A stretch of DNA of 64,000 nt from Synaphobranchus kaupii (lineage: Eukaryota > Chordata > Actinopteri > Anguilliformes > Synaphobranchidae): NCBI GenBank assembly GCA_029718625.1, contig CM056389.1:15152452-15216451 (forward strand). The letters run 5' to 3'. Made by a program: the position numbers and the translations under genes. Shown in pieces: positions 45,481 to 57,179 of the stretch. The number at the start of each line of letters is the position of its first letter. Position 1 is the stretch's first letter. The notes under the pieces were generated by a model. That model saw nothing but the letters and a program-made list of their open reading frames with translations, was not told the DNA's origin and did not search any database.

Positions 45481-47739
45481 CAGCTTTTCTAAAGTCACCG
45501 GCGTGCATCTCTACTGAAGTGTCATAAGCCGCCTGGAGCAGCTCTCCACCGTGTGCAGCTAGGAAGGAGAGATGGTGTTCCAGTTCCGCAAGCTGTCCCT
45601 CTTTCTTCCCCTGTAAAAAGTCTGGTGTGCATTTCTGTTAATCGGCGTTGGGATAAATACTATATTTCCGCCGCAGCACATCTCATTTGTCAGCACAGAG
45701 TTTAGTTATTATCGAAATTGATGTGGGAGGAGTCTATTGTAAAAAAATGTTTTTTTAAATGGTAAGGGAAAGTTGTCTGGGCAACTCGGTACAATGCTGA
45801 CTACTGCTATTATGCTCCTCGGCTATGCTCCAAAGGAAAGTCTTTTGCTCACCCACTGAAGCCTGTTTTTGTTGGAATAATTGTAGGGACTGCCAGCACA
45901 GAAAATGCTAGCTTGGAGAAACACGTCGCAGACAACTCGAAAACGTGGGAATCTTTATCGCAAGTAATTAATATTAGTGTGGCTGCAAGACATGGCAGAC
46001 TATTGATCCCTCAAGAAATCCATGACCATCGTTAAACAGTTGAACACAAACTAGTCACTAATGGTTTTTAAGATATTCATATAGAAATACACATATAACA
46101 TCATATCAAGTTAATCATTCAGCTTAAATACAGGCTACTATTTTAAAGAAATATGTTCAATTTAATGGAAATAACATGGGGAGAAAATATTTAGCAATTT
46201 ACCTTTAAATATGAAATTGAATTCAAAAAATAATATTTTCCCCAATTTCACAGAAGCACAAAAATAAGTGCTTCTAACAGCAGCCTCTTTAAAGTGCTAA
46301 CAAGGGGGGTGATTGAAGGAAGAGAAGAAAACATAAAAAGTCTGAAACACAAATGAATAGATTGAGCCTCACCTGGAGCTGAGGACTCATAGAGCCTTCA
46401 GCTTGTCAGTTACGATCCCTGCAAGCTTATGTCAGAAGTGCTTAAAGTGCACTCAAAAACCAAGAGCTCACACTCCGGGTGCCCCTGAAGGTGACTGGGG
46501 AATTTCGAGCGCTGCCTCAAATCCCTTCAAAGACTTGTCTTGGGACGTGCTAGGTGTACCCTGGTCGCCTGTCCCAAGTCCGGTCGATTCGATCACGTTC
46601 ATCAACAACATAGGAGATGTGTGAAGGAAGATCTCAAACCCAAAACCAGGATAGCATGATTGTTGCGACACAAAATCAAACATAATTATGTATTTAATGT
46701 AGCATTCAATTTAATTGTAATATTTGGTAAAAGTCACATTTCCGTGTGCAACCTCATTTGTGGCTATTATTGTGACACTACTATGTATAACACACACTGC
46801 AGTATAAAACATCATATTTATTCTGCCATGATGAACTGCCATTTTAAATGGTCACATCCGATATGATCAAACAATGTAGCCCAAGTATAGTAAGAGATGC
46901 AGATGGTTACCACACTAAGTACAATACTTTGGGGCATGAGTTATCTTTTAAAGGATGTGGGTCAAAAAATATGGTTTGTAAAAATGCTTACAGCGGCAGA
47001 ACAAGACCACATTATCAGATTGTGCTTTAATATGTTTCTCAATTGAATTTCATGTTCCTTGTTTTAACATTTTTTCACCCCACTGGCAGATCATCTTTAT
47101 TATATTAAGAAGTCTCAAATCAAGCCTAGATTTTTTTCAATTTTAAAGGTGTTGAATCATGTCCTCGTTCTCAGTTTTATTAATTGCGTGATTAACATTT
47201 GTCTCTGACTTCAAATGTAAATTGAACATACAATGTGGACATTCTCATTTATGAAGCAGAAGAGGAAATATTGCCATAGTCATTCTGCGATATTGGTGTA
47301 ATTCACTGCAATTTTTGCCCAGCACATACAGTATTGGTTACCTGGAAACCTCATACAATTTTTGTTCATTTTTCTTGATTTTCTGAAGTCACCAGACTTT
47401 TAATCTTACTTTATATTACACAGCAATGGCCTCGTCCATTTGCACATTTGCAATGGAAGATTTTTCCACCTGACAAATCTCCATAAGTTCTTGAGAGGGA
47501 AGGCAGAACTCACAACTTCGTTATGCAAGTCTCGGCAAAACACTGTCATGTCGTTGCTATAGTAGGCTACTTAATTTTTTTCATAATGCAGAGTGGGACA
47601 TCTTTGTACAGTGTGTCTGCATTGTGAATCATGGACAACATCATCTATTGAGGGGGAATCAGAGCAATTTAGGTAGATCTTAGAAAACGTTTTTTTTTTT
47701 AGTTTTTTTTTTTAAAGTGACACTTGGTGAAAGTTCTAA
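45481..47739. other. Unassigned sequence
   Basis: Contains a GC-balanced segment at 46430-46640 that is open on both strands. Its plus frame reads GDWGISSAASNPFKDLSWDV but is not recognised. A weak copy of the AACATTTGTC repeat is at 47189. The rest is AT-rich. Confidence 0.4.
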
Positions 47740-47741
47740 TA

Positions 47742-48662
47742 CAGATCCTTTCCAAAAAATTAGAATATCATGGAAAAGTTTTTTTTTTCCATAATTCCAT
47801 TCAAAAAGTGAAACTTTCAAAGATTATAGATTAATTACACACAAAGTGAAATATTTCTAGCCTTTATTTGTTTAATTTTTAATAATTTTGGCTTACAGCT
47901 CCAGAAAACCCCCAAAACAGTATTTCAAGAAATTAGAATAGTGTGTCGAAAATCAGCATTTACTTCAGTTATTTCAGAGAATGAATGTTTTAGACTGAGT
48001 GTCACACTCTAATCATCTAATTTACTCAAAACACCAGCAAAGTTTTTCTACAGGTGTGTCATTAAATTGGACAGGTATCTCAGTTTGGTTCAGTATGGGG
48101 AAGACTGCAGACTTGACAATTAGCCAGAAGACCATCATTGACACCCTCCAGAAGATGGGTAAGCCACAAAAGGTCATCGCTAAGGAGGCTGGCTGTTCAC
48201 AGAGTGCAGTGTCCAAGCATATCAATAGAAAGTTTAGTGGAAGGGAAAAATGTGGCAGGAGAAGGTGCACAAGCAAAAGAGATGACTGTAGGCTTCAGCG
48301 GATTGTCAAGCAAAGACGATTCCAAAATTTGGCGGAGATGCAGAGGGAGTGGACTGAGGCTGGAGTCAGTGCTTCAAAAACCACCACGTACAGAGTGTGA
48401 CACTCAGTCTAAAACATTCATTCTCTGAAATAACTGAAGTAAATGCTGATTTTCGACACACTATTCTAATTTCTTGAAATACTGTTTTGGGGGTTTTCTG
48501 GAGCTGTAAGCCAAAATTATGAAAAATGAAACAAATAAAGGCGAGAAATATTTCACTTTGTGTGTAATGAATCTATAATCTATGAAAGTTTCACTTTTTG
48601 AATGGAATTATGGGAAAAAAAAAAACTTTTCCATGATATTCTAATTTTTTGGAAAGGATCTG
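47742..48662 (+). mobile_element. Well-preserved Tc1-type element with 270-bp inverted repeats
   Basis: Starts CAGATCCTTTCCAAAAAATT and ends in its complement, flanked on both sides by TA (47740-47741, 48663-48664), the Tc1/mariner target. The inverted repeats are 269 bp (47742-48010) and 271 bp (48392-48662). By eye they differ at only about seven positions, roughly 97% identical. The 380-bp centre holds the first part of a transposase gene; the catalytic half is absent. At 921 bp it is a deletion derivative that other copies could still mobilise. It is the youngest-looking element in the window. Confidence 0.92.
48095..48400 (+). CDS. Truncated Tc1 transposase: DNA-binding domain only
   Basis: The frame is 101 codons and uninterrupted, from MGKTADLTISQKTIID to a stop located just inside the right inverted repeat. 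The first half is a paired-like helix-turn-helix (KTIIDTLQKMGKPQKVIAKE, then GCSQSAVSKHI) as found at the N-terminus of Tc1 transposases. A basic stretch (RKFSGREKCGRRRCTSKRDD, a GRPR-like linker) and a second helical region ending ASKTTTYRV follow. The DD34E catalytic domain, normally the last 200 or so residues, is missing. If expressed, the product could bind the 270-bp ends but not cut them. Whether it is transcribed is unknown. Confidence 0.75.
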   Translation: MGKTADLTISQKTIIDTLQKMGKPQKVIAKEAGCSQSAVSKHINRKFSGREKCGRRRCTSKRDDCRLQRIVKQRRFQNLAEMQREWTEAGVSASKTTTYRV

Positions 48663-48664
48663 TA

Positions 48665-49735
48665 TGTGTACTCCCAAATAGCTGGATTCAGAGATGGCCG
48701 ACTTAAGTCATGCACTTAAGTGCCTCTCCTGCGTGGCTTTTACGCGGAGTGATCTTCGCCATAACTTATGCTCCGCGGGTGTTTATCTAAAAATGTACGT
48801 GGTACAAGGCATGATGTTCTAATGACCTGCTTCTTTACCTGCCCCCTGGGTTGCCAGATTTCTACTCAAAACAAGTTTGTGGGCGTATGCATTTTGAACA
48901 TCTCATTAACAGTGCCTTTAATAACCACATTTACCTTTAATATCATTGCATCAGTAAAACAACCTACACCTCTGACGCAATCAACATTTGTTTTAATTTT
49001 TTCAATAAAAATAAAGTAAAGCGAAGGTACACAGAATGAGACTGATAGTAGTGTATAGGTACAGCCTCACTCAACGTGCTTTCATAAATTCTTGGCTAAG
49101 TATCTATAAAAAAATTTTCCCAACAACTTATAGATGACGACGACAACGACGATGACAATGATGACCGCTACTGCAAGAAATCGTCGTTGATACGGAACCC
49201 AGTATGCTTGCAAACAAGAAGCGAGCGACAGCATTACGTGAATAATTAGGTTTGTGAGAACGGTTGTCCTGTTGGTAGCACAGATGGCGGCGTTCAATTT
49301 TCAGAAGTTTACCCACAGAATTAAAGCGTCGTTAACATCTGTCGATAGGTACGGTCACTGCCCGCGCTACGTTAAGCTCTAGACGCGCCGTAAACCGTCA
49401 AACTCAAGAAATCTCATCCCTGAAACTAAACAAACAAAAACATGTTTTGTGGGAAAAAGAGAATGACGAGAGCCTGATTGGCAGTTAGGCCGGGTCTTTC
49501 AAACCGGTATGAATTCAACTCACTTCCTTCCCACTCTCTCCTTCATGCCTTGCCACGTAGGCGTCAGAGTTTGGAAACAAAGCTCTGATGTGAATCCGGT
49601 GAGTGAACATAAAGTTAATTCATGTGAAATCCATGGTAAAAGTATACCCTCATATGTATGAAAGAAAGAAAAAAAAAGCATTTGCAGTGCTTTGACTTTG
49701 GAGAGAGTTTCTGAGATGTCCTGTCATCTCTCCCG
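48665..49735. other. Unassigned sequence
   Basis: A weak copy of the AATCAACATTTG repeat is at 48977. An imperfect (GAC)n patch is at 49134-49170. No gene recognised. Confidence 0.45.
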
Positions 49736-49865
49736 CTCCCCCGTGACATACCGCGGGCGGGCCTCCGCGCGTTCATTTCCTGTACGCCGTCGACTCAGCT
49801 GGCGCCGCTGAGTTCCGCGGGACTGTTTAATTAGCCGCTCACCAGCGCGCGCTACCCCTGAACCG
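49736..49865. promoter_or_regulatory. Compact CpG cluster, possible regulatory element
   Basis: About 130 bases with many CpG sites (ACCGCGGGCGGGCCTCCGCG, TACGCCGTCGACTCAGCTGG, CAGCGCGCGC) in a CpG-poor context. It includes CAGCTGGCGCCGCTGAGTT and a TAATTAGC-like word. It could be an enhancer or distal promoter; no TATA box, start site or gene is attached. Confidence 0.3.
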
Positions 49866-51364
49866 AGATACAACAAAAAGAATGCGCTTTTTGTATGTCT
49901 GATTCATGTGCAGGGGTGGCGCTGACCCCTCACCCTGAATGCCGTGAAGCGTCTTAACGCATAAGCAGCCGTCACTGCAGAATTATTTTTTTTATATTTC
50001 ATGTGTGTATAGATGCGTGATGTCACTTCTCCTTCATTTCCAATACACCTTTTTTCACTCTGCAAGCCCAATGCCCAAAGAGCACTGGAGGTAAATGAGA
50101 TGATGATCAAAGCCAATTTTTTCTTTCTTGCGCACCTGTAATTTTATTAGTTTCCCTTAATAAAATCACAATGGAAAATCTGTTCATTAAAGCATTAAAG
50201 GAATCCTTTCTCACAGCTGTTCACTCATTCGCTGCTCAATAAATCAAGGATCAAAGTTGCATGTGAACAGTTGGACGCTTAGAAGCTGCATAGGAAATAG
50301 TGTTTGCATGCATGCTCTGTCTGACAACTCACATGACTGCATCCCTGTGTGAGTTTGCATTGCATATGTGTATGCATGGAATCTGAATGCATGCACTGCT
50401 GTTGCTTACTGCCAATATAAGAGTTCTACCAAACCTGCTTTTTGCCTAAAAACTGCAAAGCATATCAGTGATTCTGGCATTACCAGGGATTTCGCCCAGC
50501 TTTACAATGACAACCTTGCATGATTGCAGCTCAGTGCACCCTAAATCCTGAGGAAAAAAAAAAAAAAACTCAGTTCTACCTGGTTTGATGCACCATGGGA
50601 AAATAGTTATCCTTAAATCTTTCAGACAAGATCCACTGAGCATGTCTAACCGGGTTCACATATCCAAGCCACAAATGCATTGTTTTAGGTTCCAAGAATG
50701 AATCACACTCTTATATTTATTTTCTCCTAAGAAGTGCATGCATACTGATGAGTTTCCCGACCAAGTACAAGACTTTAAAAGACATCAACTGAACACCTGC
50801 CTGAGCAGGCAAGGAACCTTGGCACAGTTCAATGCAGTGTGAATGTCGTTCGTGTAAATTTAGAGAGTTTTAACACTATAAAGAGGGGCATGACCCTTTG
50901 TCTACTTATCGTGAAATAGCCCAACACAGAAAATGAAACAGTGATAACCTTGGATATTCAGCAAGAGTAATGCAATGTAATTTACCTCGGTAAACACAGA
51001 AGGCACAGGTTGGGCCGCTTTTGAGATTTGTCTTGATCAGACATGATTCACCTCTAATTTCCTACCCTTCGCCTTTAACCCCCCCCCCAACATTTCTGGG
51101 GGTTGTTCCATTTGTGATTGTGAATGGCTACTGACGTGGATAAATCTATCTTCCGGGCCAGCACATCTGCGGATGGGGCGAAGCAATGTCAAAGGGCAAC
51201 ATTTGTCTGGGAGAAGCCAACCGGTCTGGCTGAGAGATAATGGGTGACAGTCAGCAGTCAAAGGTCTCCAGTCACAATGTTCTTCAGGAAATGGCAACTG
51301 TAATTACTGTATTACTATTATTACTATTATCAACTACCATCTATTACCTAGCAACATGTGGTAA

Positions 51365-51365
<1 letters not shown>
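49866..51365. other. Unassigned sequence
   Basis: About 1.5 kb with no recognisable gene. An A run is at 50553-50568. A CATG-rich area lies at 50300-50400. Confidence 0.5.

Positions 51366-51393
<28 letters not shown>
51366..51393. repeat. AAT microsatellite
   Basis: About nine AAT units. Confidence 0.95.
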
Positions 51394-51395
<2 letters not shown>

Positions 51396-51948
51396 GCTGT
51401 GTAGTAATAATCAAATGCAGCATGCAACATTATAATAAGGTAGTAATCCAAGAATGGATATTATTAGACCTCAGCATTATTTTTAATTGAAAGGTAAAAA
51501 GATAAGAAGTGTTCAGAAAATAGGCATCTGACCAATAAATAAATAAATAAAACAAGAACCGTGAGAAATTGGCTGGCATTCCACAAACAAGTATAATCTC
51601 TTTGAAACTTGGTACTAAGAGCACTTGTTGCTCTCTGCATTTTCAGTCTTTAGTTTGCATGTCTTCATTGTACATCGGAGATTGTAGGGCACTCACAACT
51701 TTGCTATTTGCTTAGTCCTCAGGTACAGAAAGGAATTAAATATCCCTCTTGTCGCTCTTTTATTCCTAAAGTGAGCCAGTGAATGGTCCACATTGAACTA
51801 ATCTCCCTTTGGGTGCCATCCAAATAAATAAAAAAATAACATTTTATTGCCCTGGGGGTGGGGGAATAAAATAAAATAAAAATATGCCCAAGGCCAGAGA
51901 TGTAGAGGGACATTACATAGCCTTCATTGTTATGTTCCAGAATTATGT
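51394..51948. other. Unassigned AT-rich sequence
   Basis: No gene or element recognised. Confidence 0.5.
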
Positions 51949-52148
51949 GTGTGTCTCTCTCTCTCTCTCTTTCTCCCACTCTCTCCATCTCTCCCTCTTT
52001 CTCCCCGCCTCTCTCCCTCTTTCTCCCGCCTCTCTCTCTCTCCCTCTTTCTCCCCCTCTCCCCCTCCCTCTTTCTCCCCCTTTCTCCCCCTCTCCCCCTC
52101 CCTCTTTCTCCCCCTCTCCCTCTCTCTTTCTCCCCCTCTCTCTCTCTG
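51949..52148. repeat. 200-bp pyrimidine tract
   Basis: Almost pure C/T on the plus strand with repeated CTCCCTCTTTCTCCCCCT-like blocks; only a few purines interrupt it. The five long open frames here on both strands are low-complexity artefacts. The symmetry of the C/T blocks favours triplex (H-DNA) formation. Confidence 0.95.
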
Positions 52149-53237
52149 AGATCCCCATTCAGATGGGTATGTGCCTGGTGGGTACTGAAACAGCAGGGCA
52201 TGCATGAATCAAAGCCTGTTCCTCAGGGGCATCTCTGTTTCTGTACACAGACAGGCAATTTGACCCTCCCACCACACGCCCATCTGCTCCAGGCAAACGG
52301 GAGCAAACCCTTTAAGCCGTTCCATCAATCCACGGAGGCTCAACTGAGGCTTATCCCAGGTTATTTGTAGGATGAGGTAAAAATAATATTAAATAAGAAA
52401 AATAAATAAACTAAAAAAAAAAAAAAGGTTTTTGGCAGTTCGGAATTTAGCTTCCATAACTGATATGAGAGTTTAATTAAATCTATATATGGCAACTAAG
52501 CCATCAAGAGGAAAGAGAACAAATTACTCCCACGATGAAGATGCACTTTCACCCAACGCTCGCTTTAAAAGAGAAAAAATTCCAGGGTGCATTTCCGTGC
52601 TCCGTTAAAATAAAAATCGTGGAATTAAGAGCAAGCTTTCTGGTACTCAGAGGGGCTCGGGGGGGGGGGAGGGGGGGGGGTGTCACAGCTCATGATCCCA
52701 CGGCTCAGCCCAGGAGTATCATTAAATCGCACGTATTGCATAGGGCATCACTCATTACTGCCGTGATCAGCCAATGTATGGAAATAAAACAAGCCTCGCC
52801 GCTGCGATGTAGCCCAGGGGCAATGCGGCTTGGGCGCAGTATTCATTTTTTGTTAGCGCAAGGATTCCAGCGATCAATATGACAAACAAGCAAAAAATAT
52901 ATAATTATCAAATACATCAATACAAAACTGTAATCACGCACAGGATTACTGCGGTGAAGATCAGGCTCTTTAAATTAAATTACTGTTCCTTCGTCTTATG
53001 TCCAAGCTTCAGCAGATGCTGTGGAAATTACAGACCATCCGGGCAATTTCGGAGAAGTGAAACGACTCCATTTTTGCAGATTATTTTTTTGTTTGCATAA
53101 CCAATTTTATTATAGGTGCTATTATATTACAATGTTTGAAAAATACTGCTGACGCAAGACAACATGGAAAAGTTATTAAACCTTTTACTTTGTTTGTAGT
53201 GACCATTCAATTTACCACTCAAACCGGCGAACAAATT
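52149..53237. other. Unassigned sequence
   Basis: Contains a (G)n tract with one A interruption at 52658-52681 and A-rich tracts near 52410. The open frame at 52535-52882 spans the G run and has no recognisable domain. Confidence 0.45.
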
Positions 53238-53570
53238 GGTATTTAAGGTTCTGTTCTCTTTATTTTAAGGTGCTGTTCTAAAGAATTTGTAAACTAAACT
53301 AATGCTTTACAAACATGAGTTGTTATGTCTTCCTAACTTACCTGTTCATATGAATACATAATAAACTGTGGCCATTTTAGTTTAGGTGGTGCAGTTGAGT
53401 TCATGAATGCGTCATATACATTAATTCACACATACAAACTATTAACTAATGCTTTACAAATTAGTTCTTATAATAAGTAATTATTAGAAAACACCTTATG
53501 AATGGTTAATAGATCATTTACTAATTCTTTACAAATTCTTTATAACAGAACCTTAGAATAAAGTGTTACC
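53238..53570. mobile_element. Non-autonomous DNA element of the AAAGTGTTACC type
   Basis: The right end, TTATAACAGAACCTTAGAAT then AAAGTGTTACC, is mirrored on the left by TTTATTTTAAGGTGCTGTTC then TAAAGAATTTGTAAA. GGTAACACTTTA-type ends are common in fish DNA transposons. The interior repeats ACTAATGCTTTACAAA twice. No frame. Confidence 0.6.
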
Positions 53571-53675
53571 AACAAATTATATCCCGAAATACTCATATTA
53601 TTATTATTTTTTAGACTAAACCTAACCGGCCCACCACAAGCATGCAACTGGCCCTGGACAGCTGCAAGGTCTACT
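53571..53675. other. Spacer between two elements
   Basis: About 100 bases of unassigned sequence. Confidence 0.5.
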
Positions 53676-54339
53676 GGGCTGTGTCCGAAATCGCTCCCAA
53701 TTCACTATATAGTGCACTATTTAGGGTATCAGCCATTTTGTAGGGTGTCCGAATTCAAAATGTCAAATTTGACACACTCAATATCCCCCACAATGCACCA
53801 CAAAATGTAGGGTGCAAACAATGTACATTACATCACCAGAGACATTTTTTTTGTCAAGATGCCAACGGCTGAGCCTTCTCTTTACAAATGTTAATATAAA
53901 TGCAAGTTTCATCTTGTATGTTAAATCAGTTTAGTCTGCTTTATAACCAAAATATAAATAAACGTGGTAGATTACATATAACTGTGTTAACTATTTTTTT
54001 TATTTAACAATTATTACTATGTTTAATGGAAAATGCAACTTAATTAGCTAGCTAGCTACCTAGTTACCTAACTTACCTATCTACCTACAACGAGACAACA
54101 AAATCCTTGTTCAAAATAAAAAAAGAATACTTTTTTACCGTTTCTTGAATGCTTTCTCGCCAAGCCGGTGACCGCTGTCACGCAAGCGTCGTGTGTTGCT
54201 AAGTAAACTGCTCAGAAACGGTAGTGTCCGAAATAGTCTCCTGCTTTCACCAGTAAATCCCTATCTTGTGCTCTATGTAGATTTCCCTAAGTAGTGTATA
54301 GGGAGGGAGTGAATGAGTGAGCCATTTCAAACACAGCCT
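53676..54339. mobile_element. Non-autonomous DNA element with GGCTGTGTCCGAAAT ends
   Basis: The left end GGGCTGTGTCCGAAATCGCT and the right end, inverted, AGGCTGTGTTTGAAATGGCT pair up. Subterminal words (TAGTGCACTATTTAGGG versus CTATACACTACTTAGGG) are also related. An internal GTAGTGTCCGAAATAG repeats the end motif near 54222. It is about 660 bp with no open transposase. This terminus is common in fish genomes; I am not certain of its superfamily. Confidence 0.7.
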
Positions 54340-55097
54340 AGGTTTTTATTTTATTGCCGACCTCAACATGAGCAACCAATTAAGATCCAGGCCTTTTATT
54401 TTCACCTTAAAATCAGCAACCAATTTTGACGACCCCCTGCCCTTGCCTGCTAGTGGTGGCATTTGACCTGCACGATGTCTTTCAGGTGCCTGTTGGGCGG
54501 GGCCGAGGCTGTCAGCGCCTTCCATCATGCACATCCTACACGACTGATATTGCTGACCTCCCACACCTCACAGTATTTCTGGCTTCTTCCTAGTTTGGTT
54601 TAAACTTTTATGAATTTAATTGCTTTCCCGTATGTTCTTCCCTTCTTTGTCATGGCTTTACAAGTCGGCTTGTAAACACAATTTTATTTTCACCTTAATA
54701 ATAATAATAATAATAATAATAATTATAAATACTGTATATAAGGTGAAACATAGGGCCTATTGTGAGGGGAGGGAATGGGGCTAGGTCAGACTGAAGGAAT
54801 ACTGAAAAAAGGTGGGTTTGGAACTCCTGCAGGAAGTTCTAAATTTGGGGGGCTGCTGCACAATAGGCAGTTTCCCATGGTTTTGAGATTGGTGCATGGG
54901 ATAGGACATTGATAGGACATTGGGGGTCACAGTTTGATTTCTTGAGGTGGGGGTGACAGCTGCAGTTTTGAAGGTGGAGGGAACTTTTTCAGTTATTGTA
55001 AGTTCTGAATAACAGCAAAAACCAGCCGATCCTGCAACTCTCCAGGACCAGCCTCGGATTAAGAGTCTGAGAATGGTGATGTGCCCCATGGAACCTA
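54340..55097. other. Unassigned sequence with AAT microsatellite
   Basis: (AAT)9 lies at 54696-54723. No gene recognised. Confidence 0.5.
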
Positions 55098-55264
55098 GGG
55101 CCTGATTTGCTAAGACTTTTCGAATGCGTAAAACCTTTCAGCACACGCAAAACCAATAACATGGCCAACGATTGGTCATGGTAATTGTTTTGCACCAATC
55201 ATTGGTTGTTATTAATTTTGTGTGTGGTAAAAGGTTATGCTGAAGGTCTTAGTAAATCAGGCCC
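55098..55264. mobile_element. 167-bp foldback MITE
   Basis: The left end GGGCCTGATTTGCTAAGAC and the right end, inverted, GGGCCTGATTTACTAAGAC continue as imperfect arms of about 75 bp (CCTTTCAGCACACGCAAAAC versus CCTTTTACCACACACAAAAT). Nearly the whole element is therefore a hairpin. No frame. The terminus is reminiscent of the GGGxCCTCATTTATAAA ends of the Harbinger-like element at 10.4 kb. Confidence 0.8.
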
Positions 55265-55496
55265 TTGGTATTTAAACGGTTCATTGTGTGACACAATGCT
55301 TTAGTGAGCAGGCATGTTTTAAATGAGTCACACGGTTTCCTTAGCCTAAAATATCTCAATATAAATACAATAAATTGTTTGCTTTTTATCCAAAATCCGG
55401 ACATTTATAGTGAAATGACTTTCACGTATTCATAGTTCGCCTCATTAACATAACTGAATTATCTGCATTATTTGCACGGCCTTTCCATGTACGTCC
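55265..55496. other. Unassigned AT-rich sequence
   Basis: No gene or element recognised. Confidence 0.5.
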
Positions 55497-55541
55497 CATG
55501 TATGTGCTGATCATGTATGTGCTGATCATGTATGTGCTGAG
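55497..55541. repeat. 15-bp minisatellite, 3 copies
   Basis: CATGTATGTGCTGAT occurs three times in tandem, with one change in the last copy. A CATGCATGC stretch follows. Confidence 0.95.
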
Positions 55542-56098
55542 CATGCATGCTCATTCTCCGCAATGCAGCGAAGTGCATGTGCCGAATGCATGTAGGACTG
55601 TTTTAATCGCAAGCCAATAGTAACAGTGCAACCTGAGCACCAGTCTCAGTCCCCTCAACGATAGCTTTGACTTTCGTTTAAAAAATTTTTTTTCCAATAC
55701 CTATCTAAATATGTACGTTTAATGGCTGTGACAAGGCTATAACTTTGTATTGTGTTTGTGTTCATCATTCCATTTTTATTTTCTTTGAATGCTGCTGCAA
55801 TTCCATGGGTGATTGGGACAGACGTTCGTCAATAATTTGAGAATATTGGTCCAAACTTGTGAATGCAAAAGGATGCTGTTGACTTGAGAGTAAATTGATG
55901 TACTGGTGACGCAGACAAAAGGAAGATTGAATGGACCCTGTGAAACCATAAGTATCAAAATAAGCAAAAAATATAATATCTATAAACATGTTTCTACCAA
56001 AAAGCACTTGGGAGAAGACCAGTATAGACACGGAAAACATTTGTAGATCAGTGCTGAACCAGCTGGGCAGCGGATATCTCTGAAAACAGGTTTCAATA
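55542..56098. other. Unassigned sequence
   Basis: The 112-codon minus-strand frame at 55765-56103 shows no recognisable domain. Nothing else seen. Confidence 0.45.
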
Positions 56099-56410
56099 AT
56101 CAAATCAAATCAAATCAAATCAAATGAATATTTATTTATATAGCGCATTTCACAACTAGTCATCACAGCAAAACCCAGCCTAAACCCCCCACAAGAGCAA
56201 GCCAAAGGCAGCAGTGGCAAGGAAAAACTCCCTGGTGTAACTAGGAAGAAACCTTGGGAGGAACCAGACTCAAGGAGGGAACCCATCCTCCTCTGGTCGG
56301 CTCAGGGTCTAGGGCTTAAAGACCAGCATGGTCAAAACAGCCAATGTCCATCTTAATATAATTTGCAGCAGCTCGATGACAGTCCAGATGTGGCGACAAT
56401 AATAAGTCTG
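56099..56410 (-). mobile_element. L2-type LINE/SINE 3' end with (ATCAA)n tail, minus strand
   Basis: The plus strand starts with (TCAAA)5 and continues AATATTTATTTATATAGCGC, AAGGAAAAACTCCCTGG, GAAGAAACCTTGGGAGGAAC and AACCCATCCTCCTCTGG. Read on the minus strand this is the well-known fish retroposon end GTTCCTCCCAAGGTTTCTTC ... GCGCTATATAAATAAAT with a short tandem tail. Only the untranslated 3' part is present; no reverse transcriptase. Confidence 0.8.
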
Positions 56411-57179
56411 GCTTGCCTTCACTACGTGGTGTGCTACTTTTTCCTCCACATATTTATTCAACGTAACTCATGAATCTTACCTTATTTTACTGTTCATCAT
56501 TTTATCACTGGTGATGAGCGTAAAACGCACGCGCGGTTCACGCACCTCACTGACATTGTAATGTTGTAATATCTCGCATTAATTTTATGAGAGGGGTGAC
56601 TCGACCATTTCAACTTATGAAGGTGGAACGTCTCTATCTGACACCTCGGATCCAATGGGAGCCGTAAAGCAGGCGTGGGATCCCCATGCTTAATTAAAGT
56701 CCCTCCACAGGAATATCCGGCAAGATTAGCCTCCACTCTAACACCGCTCCCAGACACTTTGGTGCACTCCATTACCTCCGTGACAGTTTGTTTGGCTTAT
56801 GACAGCCCTGTGATGTTTAAATAAGTGCAGAGTTGTAATGACCCACCGTATTAAAAAAAAAAAGACTCTGAAATGCTAGAATGTTCATGTGGTGTACAGC
56901 GAGCAGCGGGAAACTGCAGATGTCCATTTGCATGAAATACAAAACATACGCACCTGCAGGCTTTCCCTCATGCAAATTTATAAAAGCCTATTTTCCTCTT
57001 TAAATTATTATTATTGTAATTTTTTTATTATTTTTTTGGTTGGAAAAAAGTTTTTGCAAAGAGTGATGTAGGGATTTTGCCCTGTATAATCAGCCTGTAA
57101 GTATTTTACTATATTTTTACTTAGCATTTTCTAGCCCCCTATATAACTGTATGTCGGTGTAATGGGGGCATGACATGTG
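56411..57179. other. Unassigned sequence
   Basis: The segment 56500-56780 is less AT-rich and open for 91 codons on the minus strand, without a recognisable domain. The remainder is AT-rich. Confidence 0.45.

Noticed and set aside
50850..50940. Third copy of the palindromic MITE
   Set aside because: GTGTAAATTTAGAGAGTTTTAA and a CACAGAAAATG-like string are present, but the paired left end and the core are missing.
51719..52370. Several overlapping long frames on both strands
   Set aside because: All follow from the pyrimidine tract (Ser/Leu/Pro or Arg/Glu/Gly repeats).
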